Below, in pieces: positions 1 through 9,862 of a stretch of DNA of 64,000 bases (positions are counted from its first letter, which is position 1; every line of letters starts with the position of its first letter). The notes beneath the pieces were generated by a model, which saw only the letters and a list, made by a program, of their open reading frames with translations, was not told the origin of the DNA and made no database searches. A program made the translations under genes and the position numbers. This stretch comes from Bacteroidales bacterium UBA3810. GTDB taxonomy: Bacteria > Bacteroidota > Bacteroidia > Bacteroidales > Paludibacteraceae. The stretch is taken from contig DFEE01000021.1 in assembly GCA_002368645.1 (NCBI GenBank), forward strand, positions 57,437 to 121,436, written 5' to 3'.

Positions 1-952
1 TTGTACTGTGCTCCTGGGAGGCTTGCCAACTGTTTTCAGCACTGTATGCATAATAACCGGCTTTGCTCAATACTCGGTCTGCGATAAAGTCTTTCCTTGT
101 CCTGTTAGAATCCACAATAGCCTGTATTAAGTTCTCAGGCACATCCTTGTAGTTGGCGAGCAGTTGCTTGCTGTCTTTGGGTAAACAATAACCACCATAA
201 CCGAAACTGGGGTTATTGTACTGTGTTCCGATACGCGGGTCTAAACAGACACCTTCTATTATCTTTTGAGAGTCTAAACCCTTCAATTCTGCGTAGGTGT
301 CTAACTCATTGAAGTAACTCACCCGAAGGGCTAAATAGGTGTTGGCAAAAAGTTTGACGGCTTCCGCCTCTGTCGTGCCCATTATGAGGGTAGGGATATC
401 TGGGTCGATAGCACCTTCTTGTAGCAGTGTAACGAAACGCTCTCCCATAGCCCTTGTGGCTTCTGTTACTCCGACAATAATGCGCGAAGGGTGTAAATTA
501 TCATAAAGTGCTTTGGATTCGCGCAAGAACTCGGGACTGAATAGTATCTTGTCACTTTTCTTCTTAGCGGATATCGCCGCAGTATAGCCTACCGGAACTG
601 TGGATTTGATAACCATAAAGGCATCGGGGTTAACCGCCATAACCAAATCAATTACTGCCTCCACGGCACTTGTGTCAAAGTAGTTACGCTCACTATCATA
701 GTTGGTCGGCGTCGCGATAACTACTAACTCGGCAGCCTTATAAGCCGCTTGAGCATCCAATGTCGCAGTTAAACGCAGAGGACGCTCCAATAAGAACCTC
801 TCTATTTCGGCGTCTTGAATGGGGCTTTGGTGATGGTTGATGAGTTCGACCTTTTTAGGTACTATATCGACGGCAGTCACTTCATTATGCTGTGCAAGTA
901 ACACAGCCAATGACATACCTACATATCCGGTTCCGGCTACGGCTATTTTCAT
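1..952 (-). CDS. ugd: UDP-glucose 6-dehydrogenase, 3' end missing from window
   Basis: This gene would oxidise UDP-glucose to UDP-glucuronate with two NAD+ in the cytoplasm, feeding surface-polysaccharide synthesis. It starts at the ATG read leftward from 952 and runs off the left edge after 317 codons; family members are about 390 residues, so only the C-terminus is missing. The N-terminal Rossmann motif reads [14 protein letters not shown]. The active-site segment is [14 protein letters not shown], which holds the catalytic Cys. It lies 81 bp downstream of the other sugar dehydrogenase on the same strand, so the two are probably co-transcribed. The family call is firm; the exact substrate is inferred from similarity to the short (Ugd) branch. 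Confidence 0.9.
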   Translation of the reverse strand, partial: MKIAVAGTGYVGMSLAVLLAQHNEVTAVDIVPKKVELINHHQSPIQDAEIERFLLERPLRLTATLDAQAAYKAAELVVIATPTNYDSERNYFDTSAVEAVIDLVMAVNPDAFMVIKSTVPVGYTAAISAKKKSDKILFSPEFLRESKALYDNLHPSRIIVGVTEATRAMGERFVTLLQEGAIDPDIPTLIMGTTEAEAVKLFANTYLALRVSYFNELDTYAELKGLDSQKIIEGVCLDPRIGTQYNNPSFGYGGYCLPKDSKQLLANYKDVPENLIQAIVDSNRTRKDFIADRVLSKAGYYAYSAENSWQASQEHST

Positions 953-1033
953 AATTCGCTATTTATATCTACTTACTAACACGAAGTTGCAAACATTTAC
1001 TTGCCAACACGACGTAACTAACGCAAATGTTAA

Positions 1034-2332
1034 TTATAGCCGTCCGTCCACTAACTCGCGGTTGACAAAGTTCTTCACATCGAAGATAACGGCGTTACGC
1101 TCGTGATAGCGCTTAAAATCAAAGCTCTTGAACTCATTGTGCGCTACACAGGCTATGACGGCATTGTATTCCTCATCGGGATTGATGACATCTATCAATT
1201 CCTTGCCGTATTCACGTTTAACGACCTCTTTGCTGGCCCATGGATCATAGATATCCACTTTGCAACCGAACTCCTCTAATTCGCGGGCTATATCCACGAC
1301 TTTTGTGTTACGACAGTCTGGGCAGTTCTCCTTAAAGGTGACACCCAATATGAGCACCTTGGCGTTACGAATCTTGTGGTCCTTTTGAATCATCAGTTTG
1401 AGCACCTTGTCTGCGATGAACTTGGCGATGGAGTTATTGACCCGACGACCGCTTAGAATGACTTGCGGCTCATAGCCCAAAGACTTAGCTTTATGTGCTA
1501 AGTAGTATGGATCCACGCTGATGCAGTGACCACCTACCAGTCCGGGACGATACTTAAGGAAGTTCCATTTGGTTCCGGCCGCTTCTATCACATCGTTGGT
1601 GTCTATTCCTACACGGTCGCAGATAAGTGCCAATTCGTTCATGAAACTGATATTGACATCACGTTGTGAGTTCTCAACAGCCTTAGCAGCCTCTGCTACC
1701 TTCATATTGGGAGCTCTATGAGTACCGTTAAGCAAAATGGAATTATAGAGAGCATCCACTAAATCGGCAATCTCAGGCGTCGAACCGCTGGTAATCTTCT
1801 TTATTTTCAATAATGTGTTCTCTTTATCACCCGGGTTGATACGTTCAGGACTATATCCGCAGAAAAAGTCTTTGTTGAACGTAAGTCCGCTGTTTCGTTC
1901 CAGCACTGGTACGCAGTCTTCTTCCGTACAGCCGGGATAAACGGTCGATTCGTATATCACTAAATCGCCCTTATGAAGGGTCTTACCGATGGTTGCCGAG
2001 GCACTCAAAATGGGGGTTAAATCAGGATTGTTGAATTTGTCTATCGGAGTTGGCACCGTCACAATATAGGTATTGACTTGCTCCAACTCTGTCGGGTCTG
2101 AAGTGAAACTCAGTCCTACACGACCAGTGCTTTTAAACAACTCCGTTGCTTGAGCCATACCTTCCAAATCTGCCTCTAAAGTGTGATCCTTACCGGATTT
2201 TAATTCATCTACTCGGGCTTGATAGTTATCGAAGCCGACTACGCGATATTTCTTACCAAACTCTATTGCTAAGGGTAAACCGACATACCCTAAACCTACT
2301 ACCGCAATCACGCGATCTTGTAATTTTGACAT
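1034..2332 (-). CDS. UDP-N-acetyl-hexosamine dehydrogenase (TviB/WbpO-like)
   Basis: A 432-residue nucleotide-sugar dehydrogenase that should oxidise C6 of a UDP-HexNAc to the uronic acid. The NAD-binding motif GLGYVGLP lies at residues 13-20. The catalytic Cys is C270 in PGLVGGHCISVDPYYL, a version typical of the TviB/WbpO/WbpA group rather than UDP-glucose dehydrogenases. It heads a minus-strand pair with ugd. A consensus Bacteroidetes promoter lies at 2426-2395, back to back with the promoter of the divergent DUF2723 gene. The product, UDP-GalNAcA or UDP-ManNAcA/GlcNAcA, cannot be decided from sequence alone. Confidence 0.88.
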   Translation of the reverse strand: MSKLQDRVIAVVGLGYVGLPLAIEFGKKYRVVGFDNYQARVDELKSGKDHTLEADLEGMAQATELFKSTGRVGLSFTSDPTELEQVNTYIVTVPTPIDKFNNPDLTPILSASATIGKTLHKGDLVIYESTVYPGCTEEDCVPVLERNSGLTFNKDFFCGYSPERINPGDKENTLLKIKKITSGSTPEIADLVDALYNSILLNGTHRAPNMKVAEAAKAVENSQRDVNISFMNELALICDRVGIDTNDVIEAAGTKWNFLKYRPGLVGGHCISVDPYYLAHKAKSLGYEPQVILSGRRVNNSIAKFIADKVLKLMIQKDHKIRNAKVLILGVTFKENCPDCRNTKVVDIARELEEFGCKVDIYDPWASKEVVKREYGKELIDVINPDEEYNAVIACVAHNEFKSFDFKRYHERNAVIFDVKNFVNRELVDGRL

Positions 2333-2394
2333 ATCTTATATTGTGTTTTATACTATATGCTTTAAACTTTCGACTATTTATATTAAAAAGCCCG

Positions 2395-2426
2395 CAAAAA
2401 TACATTTTTTTTTGCATATATCCAAA
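2395..2426 (-). promoter_or_regulatory. Bacteroidetes-type promoter of the sugar dehydrogenase operon
   Basis: On the minus strand TTTG (2426-2423) is followed after 20 bp by TATTTTTG (2402-2395), matching the Bacteroidetes -33/-7 consensus. It interleaves with the plus-strand promoter at 2411-2442, so the divergent units share a short regulatory region. Confidence 0.7.
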
Positions 2427-2442
2427 TCTTTTTATACTTTTG
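2411..2442 (+). promoter_or_regulatory. Bacteroidetes-type promoter of the DUF2723 gene
   Basis: TTTG at 2411-2414 and TACTTTTG at 2435-2442 are separated by 20 bp. Transcription would start about 30 bp before the ATG at 2482. Confidence 0.7.
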
Positions 2443-2481
2443 CACGATTTTTTGCAGAATTAATAAGTTACTTACGAAAAT

Positions 2482-5400
2482 ATGAAAAAATTTAACTTGT
2501 GGGATACGCTCGGCGGCTGGTTGGTGTTCTTGATAGCTGCTGTGACTTATCTCCTTACAATGGAACCGACAGCCTCGTTCTGGGACTGCGGTGAATTTAT
2601 CTCCAGTGCCTATAAGCTAGATGTCGGTCACCCGCCTGGAGCACCGTTCTTTATGCTTTTAGGACATTTCTTCTCACTCTTTGCCTCTGATACAACTACG
2701 GTTGCCTTGTGTGTCAATAGCCTCTCAGCTTTAGCCTCTGCTGGCACTATCCTGTTCTTGTTTTGGACTATCACGGCGCTGGCACGTAAGTTGGTGCAGC
2801 CTGACACCATAGCGAAAGGTGTGGCTATTTTGCTTGCGGGATTAGTAGGCTCATTGGCTTATACTTTCTCGGATACATTCTGGTTTAGTGCGGTTGAGGG
2901 TGAGGTCTATGGATTGAGTTCTTTCTTCACGGCATTAGTATTCTGGCTCATTCTTAAATGGGACGAGGTCGCCGATGAAGAAGGATCTGACAGGTGGCTC
3001 ATTCTCATTATGTATTTTATGGGACTCAGTATTGGTGTGCACCTATTGAACCTCCTGACTATTCCGGCTATTGTAATGGTTTATTATTTCCGCCGTTACG
3101 AGTTTAGTTGGAAGAGTGCGTTTTCCGCTTTCTTTATTGCATGCGGCATTTTAGCGGTTGTATTATGGGGTATTATTCCGGGTGTACCAACGGTAATGGG
3201 GTGGTTTGAGTTGCTCTTCACCAATGTATTTGGTTGCCCATTCAATACCGGACTCTTCGTTAATATCATCTTGACGATCGCTCTCTTTACGTGGGCGATT
3301 ATTTGGACCCGTCGTAAGGCGGATGCGGAGCCCCAAGGCAAGTGGCGCTGGATTAATACCGCCGTTGTATCTATAGCGGTTATCCTTATCGGTTATAGCT
3401 CCTATGCGGCCATTGTTATCCGCTCTGCTGCGGATACGCCGATGGACCAAAATAGTCCCGATAACGTGTTCTCGCTCAAGTATTATCTTAACCGTGAACA
3501 ATATGGCGACAGACCCTTGCTTTATGGTCAGTCATATAACGCTCCTGTTAAACTGAGGATTGAAGGTAATATGTGTGTCCCCGTTGAAAAGGTAGGCCAC
3601 GCTCAATATGCACCGGCACCGAAGGTTGAAGGACAGAAGGATAAGTATGTCATCACCGGCTATAAAACATCTTATGAGTTTATGGAGCCTTTCTGCATGC
3701 TTTTCCCGCGTATGTATTCTGCGCAAGGCTCTCATGTCCAAGCTTATAAAGAGTGGGCTAATATAAAGGGCAAACGCGTTAAATATGACTACTGCGGACA
3801 GCAGAAGGTGGACTATGCGCCGACTTTTGCCGAGAACCTTAGGTTCTTCTTCAGTTATCAGGTTAACTTCATGTACTGGCGGTACTTCATGTGGAACTTT
3901 TCCGGTCGTCAGAACGATCTTCAGTCTTACGGCGATATCACCAAAGGTAACTGGATAACCGGCATTAAGTTTATTGATAATGCCATGCTTGGGGACCAGG
4001 ATGCCCTACCGACGGAACTGAAGGAGAATAAAGGTCACAATACCTACTTCCTCTTGCCTTTATTGCTGGGGCTCATTGGTCTTGCTTGGCAACTCTCAAA
4101 AGGAAACAAGGGGGCGGAGAACTTCACGGTAACCTTCCTGCTCTTCTTCTTGACGGGTCTGGCTATCGTGGTATACCTCAACCAGACTCCATTCCAACCT
4201 CGTGAGCGTGACTATGCCTACGCTGGTTCATTTTATGCTTTCTGTATATGGATTGGCTTAGGTGCTTTGGCGTTATATGATTGGATTAGACAGGCTACCA
4301 ATAATAGGGCGTTGGGCAATGCCCTTGGGCTATCTGCTGCCACACTATGCCTCTTAGTACCCGCCCGTATGGCTGCTGAAAACTGGGATGACCACGACCG
4401 TTCTGATCGCTATTCATGCCGTGATTTCGGAGCTAACTATCTCGCTTCGTGCGAGAAAGATGCCATCCTCTTCTCCAATGGCGACAACGACACCTTCCCT
4501 CTCTGGTATAACCAAGAGGTAGAGGGAGTCGGGGCTGATATGCGTGTATGCAACCTCTCGTATCTGCAGACGGATTGGTATATCGGTCAAATGAAACGAC
4601 CCTACTACGAGTCTTCTGCACTGCCTATTAACTGGGAGTACAAAGACTATATGCCCGGTCAGAATGAGGTTGTGCGCGTTGAGAATAGGATTAATCAGCC
4701 TATCTCCGTTGAACAGGCCTTCGCGTTCTTGAGAAGTGATGACCCGCGAACCAAAATGAACGGCGAAAACTACATTCCATCTTCTCAATTGTATATTGAA
4801 GACCCGGACGGCAATCGCATTACTCTGCAATCTAAAACCCGCTATACCCGCTCGGAAATGATGATAATGGAGATGCTTTCCAATATTGCTAAAGAAGGCT
4901 GGAAACGCCCGATTTACTTCGCTGTTACTGTGGGCGATTCGTACTATTTAGGGTTGCGCCCGTACTTTGAGTTGACAGGTATGGCATATCGCATCACGCC
5001 CTTCAAATCCCCTGACGGACGGGAACGAGTGGACACCGAAGCAATGTACGACAATATGATGCATAAGTTCCGTTACGGCAATATGAATAAGCCCGGTATT
5101 TACATTGATGAGAATTTGATGCGGATGTGTCGCCACCATCGTATGATGTTCGCTCAATTGGCTGAGGAATTGTACTACAAAGGGGAACGGGACAAAGTCC
5201 GCGAGGTACTTGATTATGCCGAGGAAGTTCTGCCTGAGTGTAACATCAATTATGACTACACCTCTGCGACAATGGCGGCTTTGTATTATGCCTTGGGTAC
5301 GGAAGAGGATCGCGCTAAAGCACGCTATATAATGACCAAAGTGGCAGATACCTGTGTCGAGTACCTTCAATGGGGAGACCAACTCGATAAGGAACAACGT

Positions 5401-5529
5401 AAAGGTGCACAATCTACTTTACAACATCAGCAAGCCGTCTTCGGTTATGTCCTTCAACAAATGGAACGTCGAGGTGATGCTGAATTAGTAGATCGCTATT
5501 ATCCCATTTATTCCGCTCACGCGCTATAA
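2482..5529 (+). CDS. DUF2723 polytopic membrane protein, putative protein O-glycosyltransferase (GT-C type)
   Basis: A 1015-residue inner-membrane protein of the DUF2723 family. The N-terminus carries the family hallmarks TMEPTASFWDCGEFI and KLDVGHPPGAPFF, including the acidic DCGEF segment in the first loop. About a dozen hydrophobic segments lie between residues 10 and 640. A large soluble C-terminal part of about 370 residues holds SNGDNDTFPLWYNQE and a helical, TPR-like tail. Human TMEM260, a member of this family, is a protein O-mannosyltransferase, so a role in O-glycosylation of exported proteins is plausible but inferred. It is a single-gene unit with its own promoter and ends at a bidirectional terminator shared with glyA. 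Confidence 0.85.
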   Translation: MKKFNLWDTLGGWLVFLIAAVTYLLTMEPTASFWDCGEFISSAYKLDVGHPPGAPFFMLLGHFFSLFASDTTTVALCVNSLSALASAGTILFLFWTITALARKLVQPDTIAKGVAILLAGLVGSLAYTFSDTFWFSAVEGEVYGLSSFFTALVFWLILKWDEVADEEGSDRWLILIMYFMGLSIGVHLLNLLTIPAIVMVYYFRRYEFSWKSAFSAFFIACGILAVVLWGIIPGVPTVMGWFELLFTNVFGCPFNTGLFVNIILTIALFTWAIIWTRRKADAEPQGKWRWINTAVVSIAVILIGYSSYAAIVIRSAADTPMDQNSPDNVFSLKYYLNREQYGDRPLLYGQSYNAPVKLRIEGNMCVPVEKVGHAQYAPAPKVEGQKDKYVITGYKTSYEFMEPFCMLFPRMYSAQGSHVQAYKEWANIKGKRVKYDYCGQQKVDYAPTFAENLRFFFSYQVNFMYWRYFMWNFSGRQNDLQSYGDITKGNWITGIKFIDNAMLGDQDALPTELKENKGHNTYFLLPLLLGLIGLAWQLSKGNKGAENFTVTFLLFFLTGLAIVVYLNQTPFQPRERDYAYAGSFYAFCIWIGLGALALYDWIRQATNNRALGNALGLSAATLCLLVPARMAAENWDDHDRSDRYSCRDFGANYLASCEKDAILFSNGDNDTFPLWYNQEVEGVGADMRVCNLSYLQTDWYIGQMKRPYYESSALPINWEYKDYMPGQNEVVRVENRINQPISVEQAFAFLRSDDPRTKMNGENYIPSSQLYIEDPDGNRITLQSKTRYTRSEMMIMEMLSNIAKEGWKRPIYFAVTVGDSYYLGLRPYFELTGMAYRITPFKSPDGRERVDTEAMYDNMMHKFRYGNMNKPGIYIDENLMRMCRHHRMMFAQLAEELYYKGERDKVREVLDYAEEVLPECNINYDYTSATMAALYYALGTEEDRAKARYIMTKVADTCVEYLQWGDQLDKEQRKGAQSTLQHQQAVFGYVLQQMERRGDAELVDRYYPIYSAHAL

Positions 5530-5547
5530 TGTAAGGTGACAGACAAT

Positions 5548-5585
5548 AAAAGAGAGCCGATTGGCATTGCCGGTCGGCTCTCTTT
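5548..5585. terminator. Bidirectional hairpin terminator between DUF2723 gene and glyA
   Basis: Arms AAAGAGAGCCGA and TCGGCTCTCTTT flank a short loop, with A-rich and T-rich sides, between two convergent genes whose ends are only about 85 bp apart. Confidence 0.75.
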
Positions 5586-5613
5586 ATTTGTCGTTGTATA
5601 GTATTGCTACGTA

Positions 5614-6888
5614 TTACCACGCAAAGAGCGGATATTGAACCATCTCACGGTTCACTTCCTCTCTGACAGCGGCAATGTTAGCATCGGACTCTGGGGATGA
5701 CAATACTTTGTCAATCAGATCCACTATCCATGTCATCTTGTCTTCCTTCAGACCGCGCGTCGTGATGGCCGGTGTACCGAAACGAAGACCACTGGTCTGA
5801 AAAGCCGACCGGCTATCAAACGGAACCATATTTTTATTAGTCGTTATATCTGCTAAAACGAGCGCCTTTTCGGCTACTTTGCCTGTTAAATCAGGGTACT
5901 TGGTGCGCAAGTCTATTAGCATGGAGTGATTATCTGTTCCGCCGCTTATTACTTTATAACCCTTGTCCATAAATGCTTGTGCCATAGTGGCTGCATTTAA
6001 CTTAACTTGTTTTTGATAAGTCGTGAAAGAAGGCTGTAGGGCTTCGCCGAAAGCAACGGCTTTGGCGGCTATAACATGTTCTAATGGGCCTCCCTGTGTC
6101 CCTGGAAATACGGCAGAGTCGAGTAGGGCAGACATCTTCTTTATTTCGCCTTTAGGCGTCGTCTTGCCCCATGGGTTATCAAAATCCTTCCCCATCAAAA
6201 TAACGCCGCCTCGTGGCCCTCTGAGAGTCTTATGCGTCGTGGATGTTACAATATGGGCATGGCGGAGCGGATTATCCAATAATCCTGCTGCAATCAGTCC
6301 GGCAGGGTGCGCCATATCAACCATAAAAATAGCACCAATCTCATCAGCAACCTTCCGTATTCGGGCGTAATCCCATTCGCGGGAATAGGCACTTGCACCG
6401 GCGATAATGAGTTTGGGACGTTCTGCACGAGCCTTATTTTCCAACTCTTCATAATCTACACGACCGGTCTCTTCCTTGAGACTGTAGTCGATGGCGTGAA
6501 ACATCAGACCACTGAAATTAACGGGGCTTCCGTGAGAGAGATGTCCGCCGTGACTCAAGTTCAGACCCATAAAGGTGTCACCCGCTTTCATACAGGCCAA
6601 AAACACGGCCATATTGGCTTGTGCACCGGAATGGGGTTGCACATTCACATACTCGGCTTGAAAGAGTTGTTTGAGTCTTGTACGGGCTAATTCCTCTACC
6701 TCATCTACAACTTCGCAGCCACCATAATAACGATGTCCGGGATAACCCTCTGCGTACTTGTTGGTTAGCACGGAACCCATAGCACGCATAACCTGCTCGG
6801 ATACATAGTTCTCTGACGCAATCAATTCTATGCCGCGGGTTTGGCGATTGCGCTCTTTCTCAATTAGCGTAAAAATCTCGTTGTCCAT
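5614..6888 (-). CDS. glyA: Serine hydroxymethyltransferase
   Basis: A 424-residue PLP enzyme interconverting serine plus tetrahydrofolate and glycine plus 5,10-methylene-tetrahydrofolate in the cytoplasm. The PLP lysine is K220 in [15 protein letters not shown]. Other signatures are LIASENYVS (22-30), YPGHRYYGG (49-57) and VDMAHPAGL (190-198). Length is normal for the family. It is a single-gene unit with a consensus minus-strand promoter at 6966-6936 that overlaps the divergent promoter of the steroid-reductase operon. Its product, methylene-THF, is also the C1 donor a PanB-type enzyme would need (see 43605), although the two are not linked in one operon. Confidence 0.97.
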   Translation of the reverse strand: MDNEIFTLIEKERNRQTRGIELIASENYVSEQVMRAMGSVLTNKYAEGYPGHRYYGGCEVVDEVEELARTRLKQLFQAEYVNVQPHSGAQANMAVFLACMKAGDTFMGLNLSHGGHLSHGSPVNFSGLMFHAIDYSLKEETGRVDYEELENKARAERPKLIIAGASAYSREWDYARIRKVADEIGAIFMVDMAHPAGLIAAGLLDNPLRHAHIVTSTTHKTLRGPRGGVILMGKDFDNPWGKTTPKGEIKKMSALLDSAVFPGTQGGPLEHVIAAKAVAFGEALQPSFTTYQKQVKLNAATMAQAFMDKGYKVISGGTDNHSMLIDLRTKYPDLTGKVAEKALVLADITTNKNMVPFDSRSAFQTSGLRFGTPAITTRGLKEDKMTWIVDLIDKVLSSPESDANIAAVREEVNREMVQYPLFAW

Positions 6889-6935
6889 AGATGGTATTTT
6901 TAAGTATTAAGTTTGCTCGTATTTAGAATTTTGTA

Positions 6936-6966
6936 CAAAAATAGAAAAAAATTTGCATATATCAAA
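6936..6966 (-). promoter_or_regulatory. glyA promoter
   Basis: On the minus strand TTTG (6966-6963) is followed after 19 bp by TATTTTTG (6943-6936). It overlaps the -33 region of the plus-strand promoter at 6952-6983. Confidence 0.65.
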
Positions 6967-6983
6967 ATTTATTTGTATTTTTG
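6952..6983 (+). promoter_or_regulatory. Promoter of the steroid 5-alpha-reductase operon
   Basis: TTTG at 6952-6955 and TATTTTTG at 6976-6983 have a 20-bp spacer. Because the promoter covers the upstream in-frame ATG at 6953, that ATG cannot be in the transcript; the true start is the ATG at 7028. Confidence 0.75.
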
Positions 6984-7027
6984 CGGCGTATTTAATCGGA
7001 ATATCTAATTTTAATACCATAATTGTT

Positions 7028-7819
7028 ATGTTGAATCCGGAATTAAGTGGTTTCTATAACTTCTTGTTCATTATGGCCCTTATCGGGCTTGTTGTTTTTA
7101 TTAGTCTTTATTTCGTGGACGCAGGCTACGGTAAAATGCGTTCCGAGAAATGGGGACCGGCTATCAATAATAAAATCGGCTGGTTCTTGATGGAGATGCC
7201 CGTTTTTCTTGTTATGCTCTATCTGTGGGCGGTTTCCCCGTATGAGGTGGTTAGACAAGCACCGTATTGGATATTCCTGCTTATTTTTGAGTTTCACTAT
7301 TTCCAACGCTCATTCATCTTCCCTCTTTTACTGAAAGGAAAGTCTAAAATGCCGATTGTCATTATGGCTCTGAGCGTTCTCTGGAACCTCATTAATGGCT
7401 ATGTACAAGGCTGGTGGCTCTTCCACCTTGCTCCTAAATATGTGCCCGATATGTACACGGTAGAATGGCTGACGAGTTGGCAGTTTATTGCCGGTACATG
7501 TATATTTTTCTTGGGCTGGTGCATCAATATGCACTCCGATTATGTGATTCGTCACCTCCGCAAACCCGGTGATACCAAACACTATCTGCCTAAAAAAGGT
7601 ATGTACCGCTTTGTCACATCCGCTAACTATTTAGGTGAGATTGTGGAATGGCTTGGATGGGCTATACTGACATGGTCCTTTGCCGGTGCACTCTTCTGTT
7701 GGTTCACATGCTGCAACCTTGTGCCCAGAGCAAACTCTATTTACCTTAAATATGAGCAGGAGTTCCCCGACGAATTTGACCGCAAGAAGTTGAAACGCAT
7801 TTTTCCCTTCCTTTACTAA
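7028..7819 (+). CDS. 3-oxo-5-alpha-steroid 4-dehydrogenase family membrane reductase
   Basis: A 263-residue integral membrane protein of the steroid 5-alpha-reductase family (Pfam Steroid_dh), which reduces the delta-4 double bond of 3-oxo-steroids with NADPH. Several hydrophobic helices are visible. The C-terminal half holds FLGWCINMHSDYVIRHLR, RFVTSANYLGEIVEW and a CCNLVPRANSIYLKYE stretch, which are the conserved NADPH/active-site signatures of the family. Start 7028 is chosen because the promoter overlaps the longer in-frame start at 6953. It is the first gene of an operon with an Old Yellow Enzyme 6 bp downstream and a short-chain dehydrogenase after it. This order resembles the gut-Bacteroidetes 5-alpha-reductase, 5-beta-reductase and HSDH cassettes that act on 3-oxo-delta4-bile acids. 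The substrate itself is inferred. Confidence 0.85.
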   Translation: MLNPELSGFYNFLFIMALIGLVVFISLYFVDAGYGKMRSEKWGPAINNKIGWFLMEMPVFLVMLYLWAVSPYEVVRQAPYWIFLLIFEFHYFQRSFIFPLLLKGKSKMPIVIMALSVLWNLINGYVQGWWLFHLAPKYVPDMYTVEWLTSWQFIAGTCIFFLGWCINMHSDYVIRHLRKPGDTKHYLPKKGMYRFVTSANYLGEIVEWLGWAILTWSFAGALFCWFTCCNLVPRANSIYLKYEQEFPDEFDRKKLKRIFPFLY

Positions 7820-7825
7820 TATTGT

Positions 7826-9088
7826 ATGATTTCATCTAAACTTTTTGAGCCATACCGATTAGGGCCTGTCACGTTACGCAATAGGGTTATCCGTTCTGCG
7901 GCATTCGAGAATATGGCGACACATAACGCCCCTACACCCGAATTGGAAGCATATCATGTCTCCGTCGCCGAAGGCGGGGTGGGGATGACCACCGTAGCGT
8001 ATTGCGCCGTGGACCGCAGTGGAGTCTCTTTTGACGGGCAACTCTATGTCCATGAGGAGATTAAACCTGCAATGAAGCACATGACCGATGCCATTCATAA
8101 AGCAGGTGCTAAGGTCTCTATCCAGCTTGGTCATTGCGGTAATATGACCCATAGACGCACTTGCCTTTGTACGCCCATGGGACCCTCTTCCGGTTTCAAT
8201 CTTTATTCGCCGACCTTCTATCGAGGTATTACGAAAGAAGAAATACATACGATTGTTCGTCACTATGGCGAAGCGGTGGATTTTTGCCGTGAATGTGGCT
8301 TTGACTGCGTTGAGATTCACTGTGGGCACGCCTATCTCATTTCCCAATTTCTCAACCCTACACTCAATAGACGTAAGGACGAGTATGGAGGCTCTCTCGC
8401 TAACCGCATGCGTTTTATGAACGAAGTCCTTGACGAGGTTATGCTCCATGCTAAAGATGACATGGCGGTGGTTGTTAAGATGAATATGACCGATGGATAC
8501 CGTGCCGGCATGTCTATGGAAGAAGGACTTGAGGTCGCTAAAGCAATTAATGCGCATGGCGTACATGGTATCATTCTCTCCGCTGGCACCGTTAGCCGAA
8601 CGCCTATGCTGATACTGGGAGGAGCTATGCCCCTCAAAACTTTGGCACATTATATGGACCCGTGGCGATTCTGGTGGCTTAAACTCGGACTTGCTATTGG
8701 TGGCCGTATCGTTATTCCTACTTCGCCTTACCACGAACTATATTTCTTAGATTGGGCGAAACGATTCAAACAGGAAATTCCCGATGCTCCTTTCATCTAT
8801 GTCGGAGGTATCCAATCACGTAAAGGAGCAGAAACCGTCTTGAATGCCGGATTTGAACTCTTCCAACTCGGTCATGTACTCATCGAAGACCCTGCTTTTG
8901 TCAACCACATGAAAGAGGCGGACATGGATTATAAGTCCGCCTGCTGCCGTTCTAATTATTGCGTAGGACGAATGTACACACTCGATATGAAGTGCCATAA
9001 GTGTGTTGAAAACATGCCTCGGAAATTACAGAAAGAAATTGATAAAGCTGAACAAGTCAATGCAAGCCTTAATCACTGGAGCAAGTAG
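7826..9088 (+). CDS. NADH:flavin oxidoreductase (Old Yellow Enzyme family), candidate delta4-3-oxo-steroid 5-beta-reductase
   Basis: A 420-residue flavin TIM barrel. It begins with LFEPYRLGPVTLRNRVIRSA and carries VSIQLGHCGN, the active-site region EIHCGHAYLISQFLNP and NRRKDEYGGSLANRMRF. It is single-domain and lacks the C-terminal FAD/NAD domain of BaiCD or 2,4-dienoyl-CoA reductase. A cysteine cluster sits at C373, C374, C379, C390 and C393; the spacing is not the classical CxxCxxxC Fe-S pattern, so an iron-sulfur cluster is uncertain. It lies 6 bp after the 5-alpha-reductase and overlaps the next gene by 29 bp, implying translational coupling. OYE enzymes in gut Bacteroidetes reduce 3-oxo-delta4 bile acids; assigning that role here is inference from context. 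Confidence 0.85.
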   Translation: MISSKLFEPYRLGPVTLRNRVIRSAAFENMATHNAPTPELEAYHVSVAEGGVGMTTVAYCAVDRSGVSFDGQLYVHEEIKPAMKHMTDAIHKAGAKVSIQLGHCGNMTHRRTCLCTPMGPSSGFNLYSPTFYRGITKEEIHTIVRHYGEAVDFCRECGFDCVEIHCGHAYLISQFLNPTLNRRKDEYGGSLANRMRFMNEVLDEVMLHAKDDMAVVVKMNMTDGYRAGMSMEEGLEVAKAINAHGVHGIILSAGTVSRTPMLILGGAMPLKTLAHYMDPWRFWWLKLGLAIGGRIVIPTSPYHELYFLDWAKRFKQEIPDAPFIYVGGIQSRKGAETVLNAGFELFQLGHVLIEDPAFVNHMKEADMDYKSACCRSNYCVGRMYTLDMKCHKCVENMPRKLQKEIDKAEQVNASLNHWSK

Positions 9089-9839
9089 CGGAATCGGGTT
9101 GCAATACGCAACACAGTTGGCGCGGGATTATCATATGGACCTCATATTGGTTTCTAACCAACAAGAGGAACTTAATCGTGTCGCTGTAGATTTGGCACAG
9201 CAGTTTGCTGTCAAAACGACGGCACATTATGCCGACCTCTCTCTTCCCGATGCTGCTGAGGAACTATATCGTTTTTGCCGGGAACAGAACCTGACGGTGG
9301 ATGTGCTTGTTAATAACGCCGGAGTCTTCTTCTTCAACGAGTTTGTCGAAACTGCCATGCCTCGCATTGAATTGATGCTCAACTTGCATGTCCTTACGCT
9401 CACCAAACTCTGCCGACTCTTTGCTGCCGATATGGTGGCGCGTGGAAAAGGGTATATCCTGAATATGTCCTCTATGTCCGCCTGGATGGCAATGCCTGGT
9501 ATTCAGACTTATAATGCCTCTAAAGCCTATATCTATAACTTCTCGAAGTCCCTTTGGTATGAATTAAAGCCAAAAGGCGTGCATGTCCTTGTAATGGCTC
9601 CCGGTGCCGTTGATACTGCCCTCTTTGGGCTTTCGCCTTCTCTAAGGCGATTAGCCGTTGCTTTAACGGTTTCTATTCCGCCGGAAAAATTAGTCAAAAA
9701 GGCTCTCCGCAAGCTCTTTAAAGGACGCAAAGCTTCGACCCCGGGCTTCCTCAATTGGCTTGCTACGCCGCTCTTGAAACACACGCCCGATTGGATGCTC
9801 TTCTATGCGATGAAACGACTAAAACAATTTATGAAATAA
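9060..9839 (+). CDS. Short-chain dehydrogenase/reductase, candidate hydroxysteroid dehydrogenase
   Basis: A classical SDR of 259 residues. The cofactor motif is TGASSGIG (6-13), with NNAG at 85-88 and the catalytic triad S138, Y151 and K155 in YNASK. The start at 9060 gives a normal N-terminus (MQALITGAS); the longer in-frame start at 9003 would add 19 residues without family support. It overlaps the OYE gene by 29 bp and precedes the pyrophosphatase by 23 bp, so all four belong to one transcription unit. In related bile-acid cassettes an SDR supplies the 3-alpha- or 3-beta-HSDH step, which is the likely role here, but the sequence resembles general DltE/YqjQ-type SDRs and substrate specificity is not readable. 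Confidence 0.83.
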   Translation: MQALITGASSGIGLQYATQLARDYHMDLILVSNQQEELNRVAVDLAQQFAVKTTAHYADLSLPDAAEELYRFCREQNLTVDVLVNNAGVFFFNEFVETAMPRIELMLNLHVLTLTKLCRLFAADMVARGKGYILNMSSMSAWMAMPGIQTYNASKAYIYNFSKSLWYELKPKGVHVLVMAPGAVDTALFGLSPSLRRLAVALTVSIPPEKLVKKALRKLFKGRKASTPGFLNWLATPLLKHTPDWMLFYAMKRLKQFMK

Positions 9840-9862
9840 CGAATCTTTAAAATCTAATTATC

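Noticed and set aside
3096..5412. Several long minus-strand reading frames opposite the DUF2723 gene
   Set aside because: They are shadows of the coding strand, with no family similarity and no promoters.
6953..7027. N-terminal extension of the 5-alpha-reductase from the ATG at 6953
   Set aside because: The promoter boxes at 6952-6983 cover this ATG, so it would not be transcribed. The start at 7028 also fits the family.
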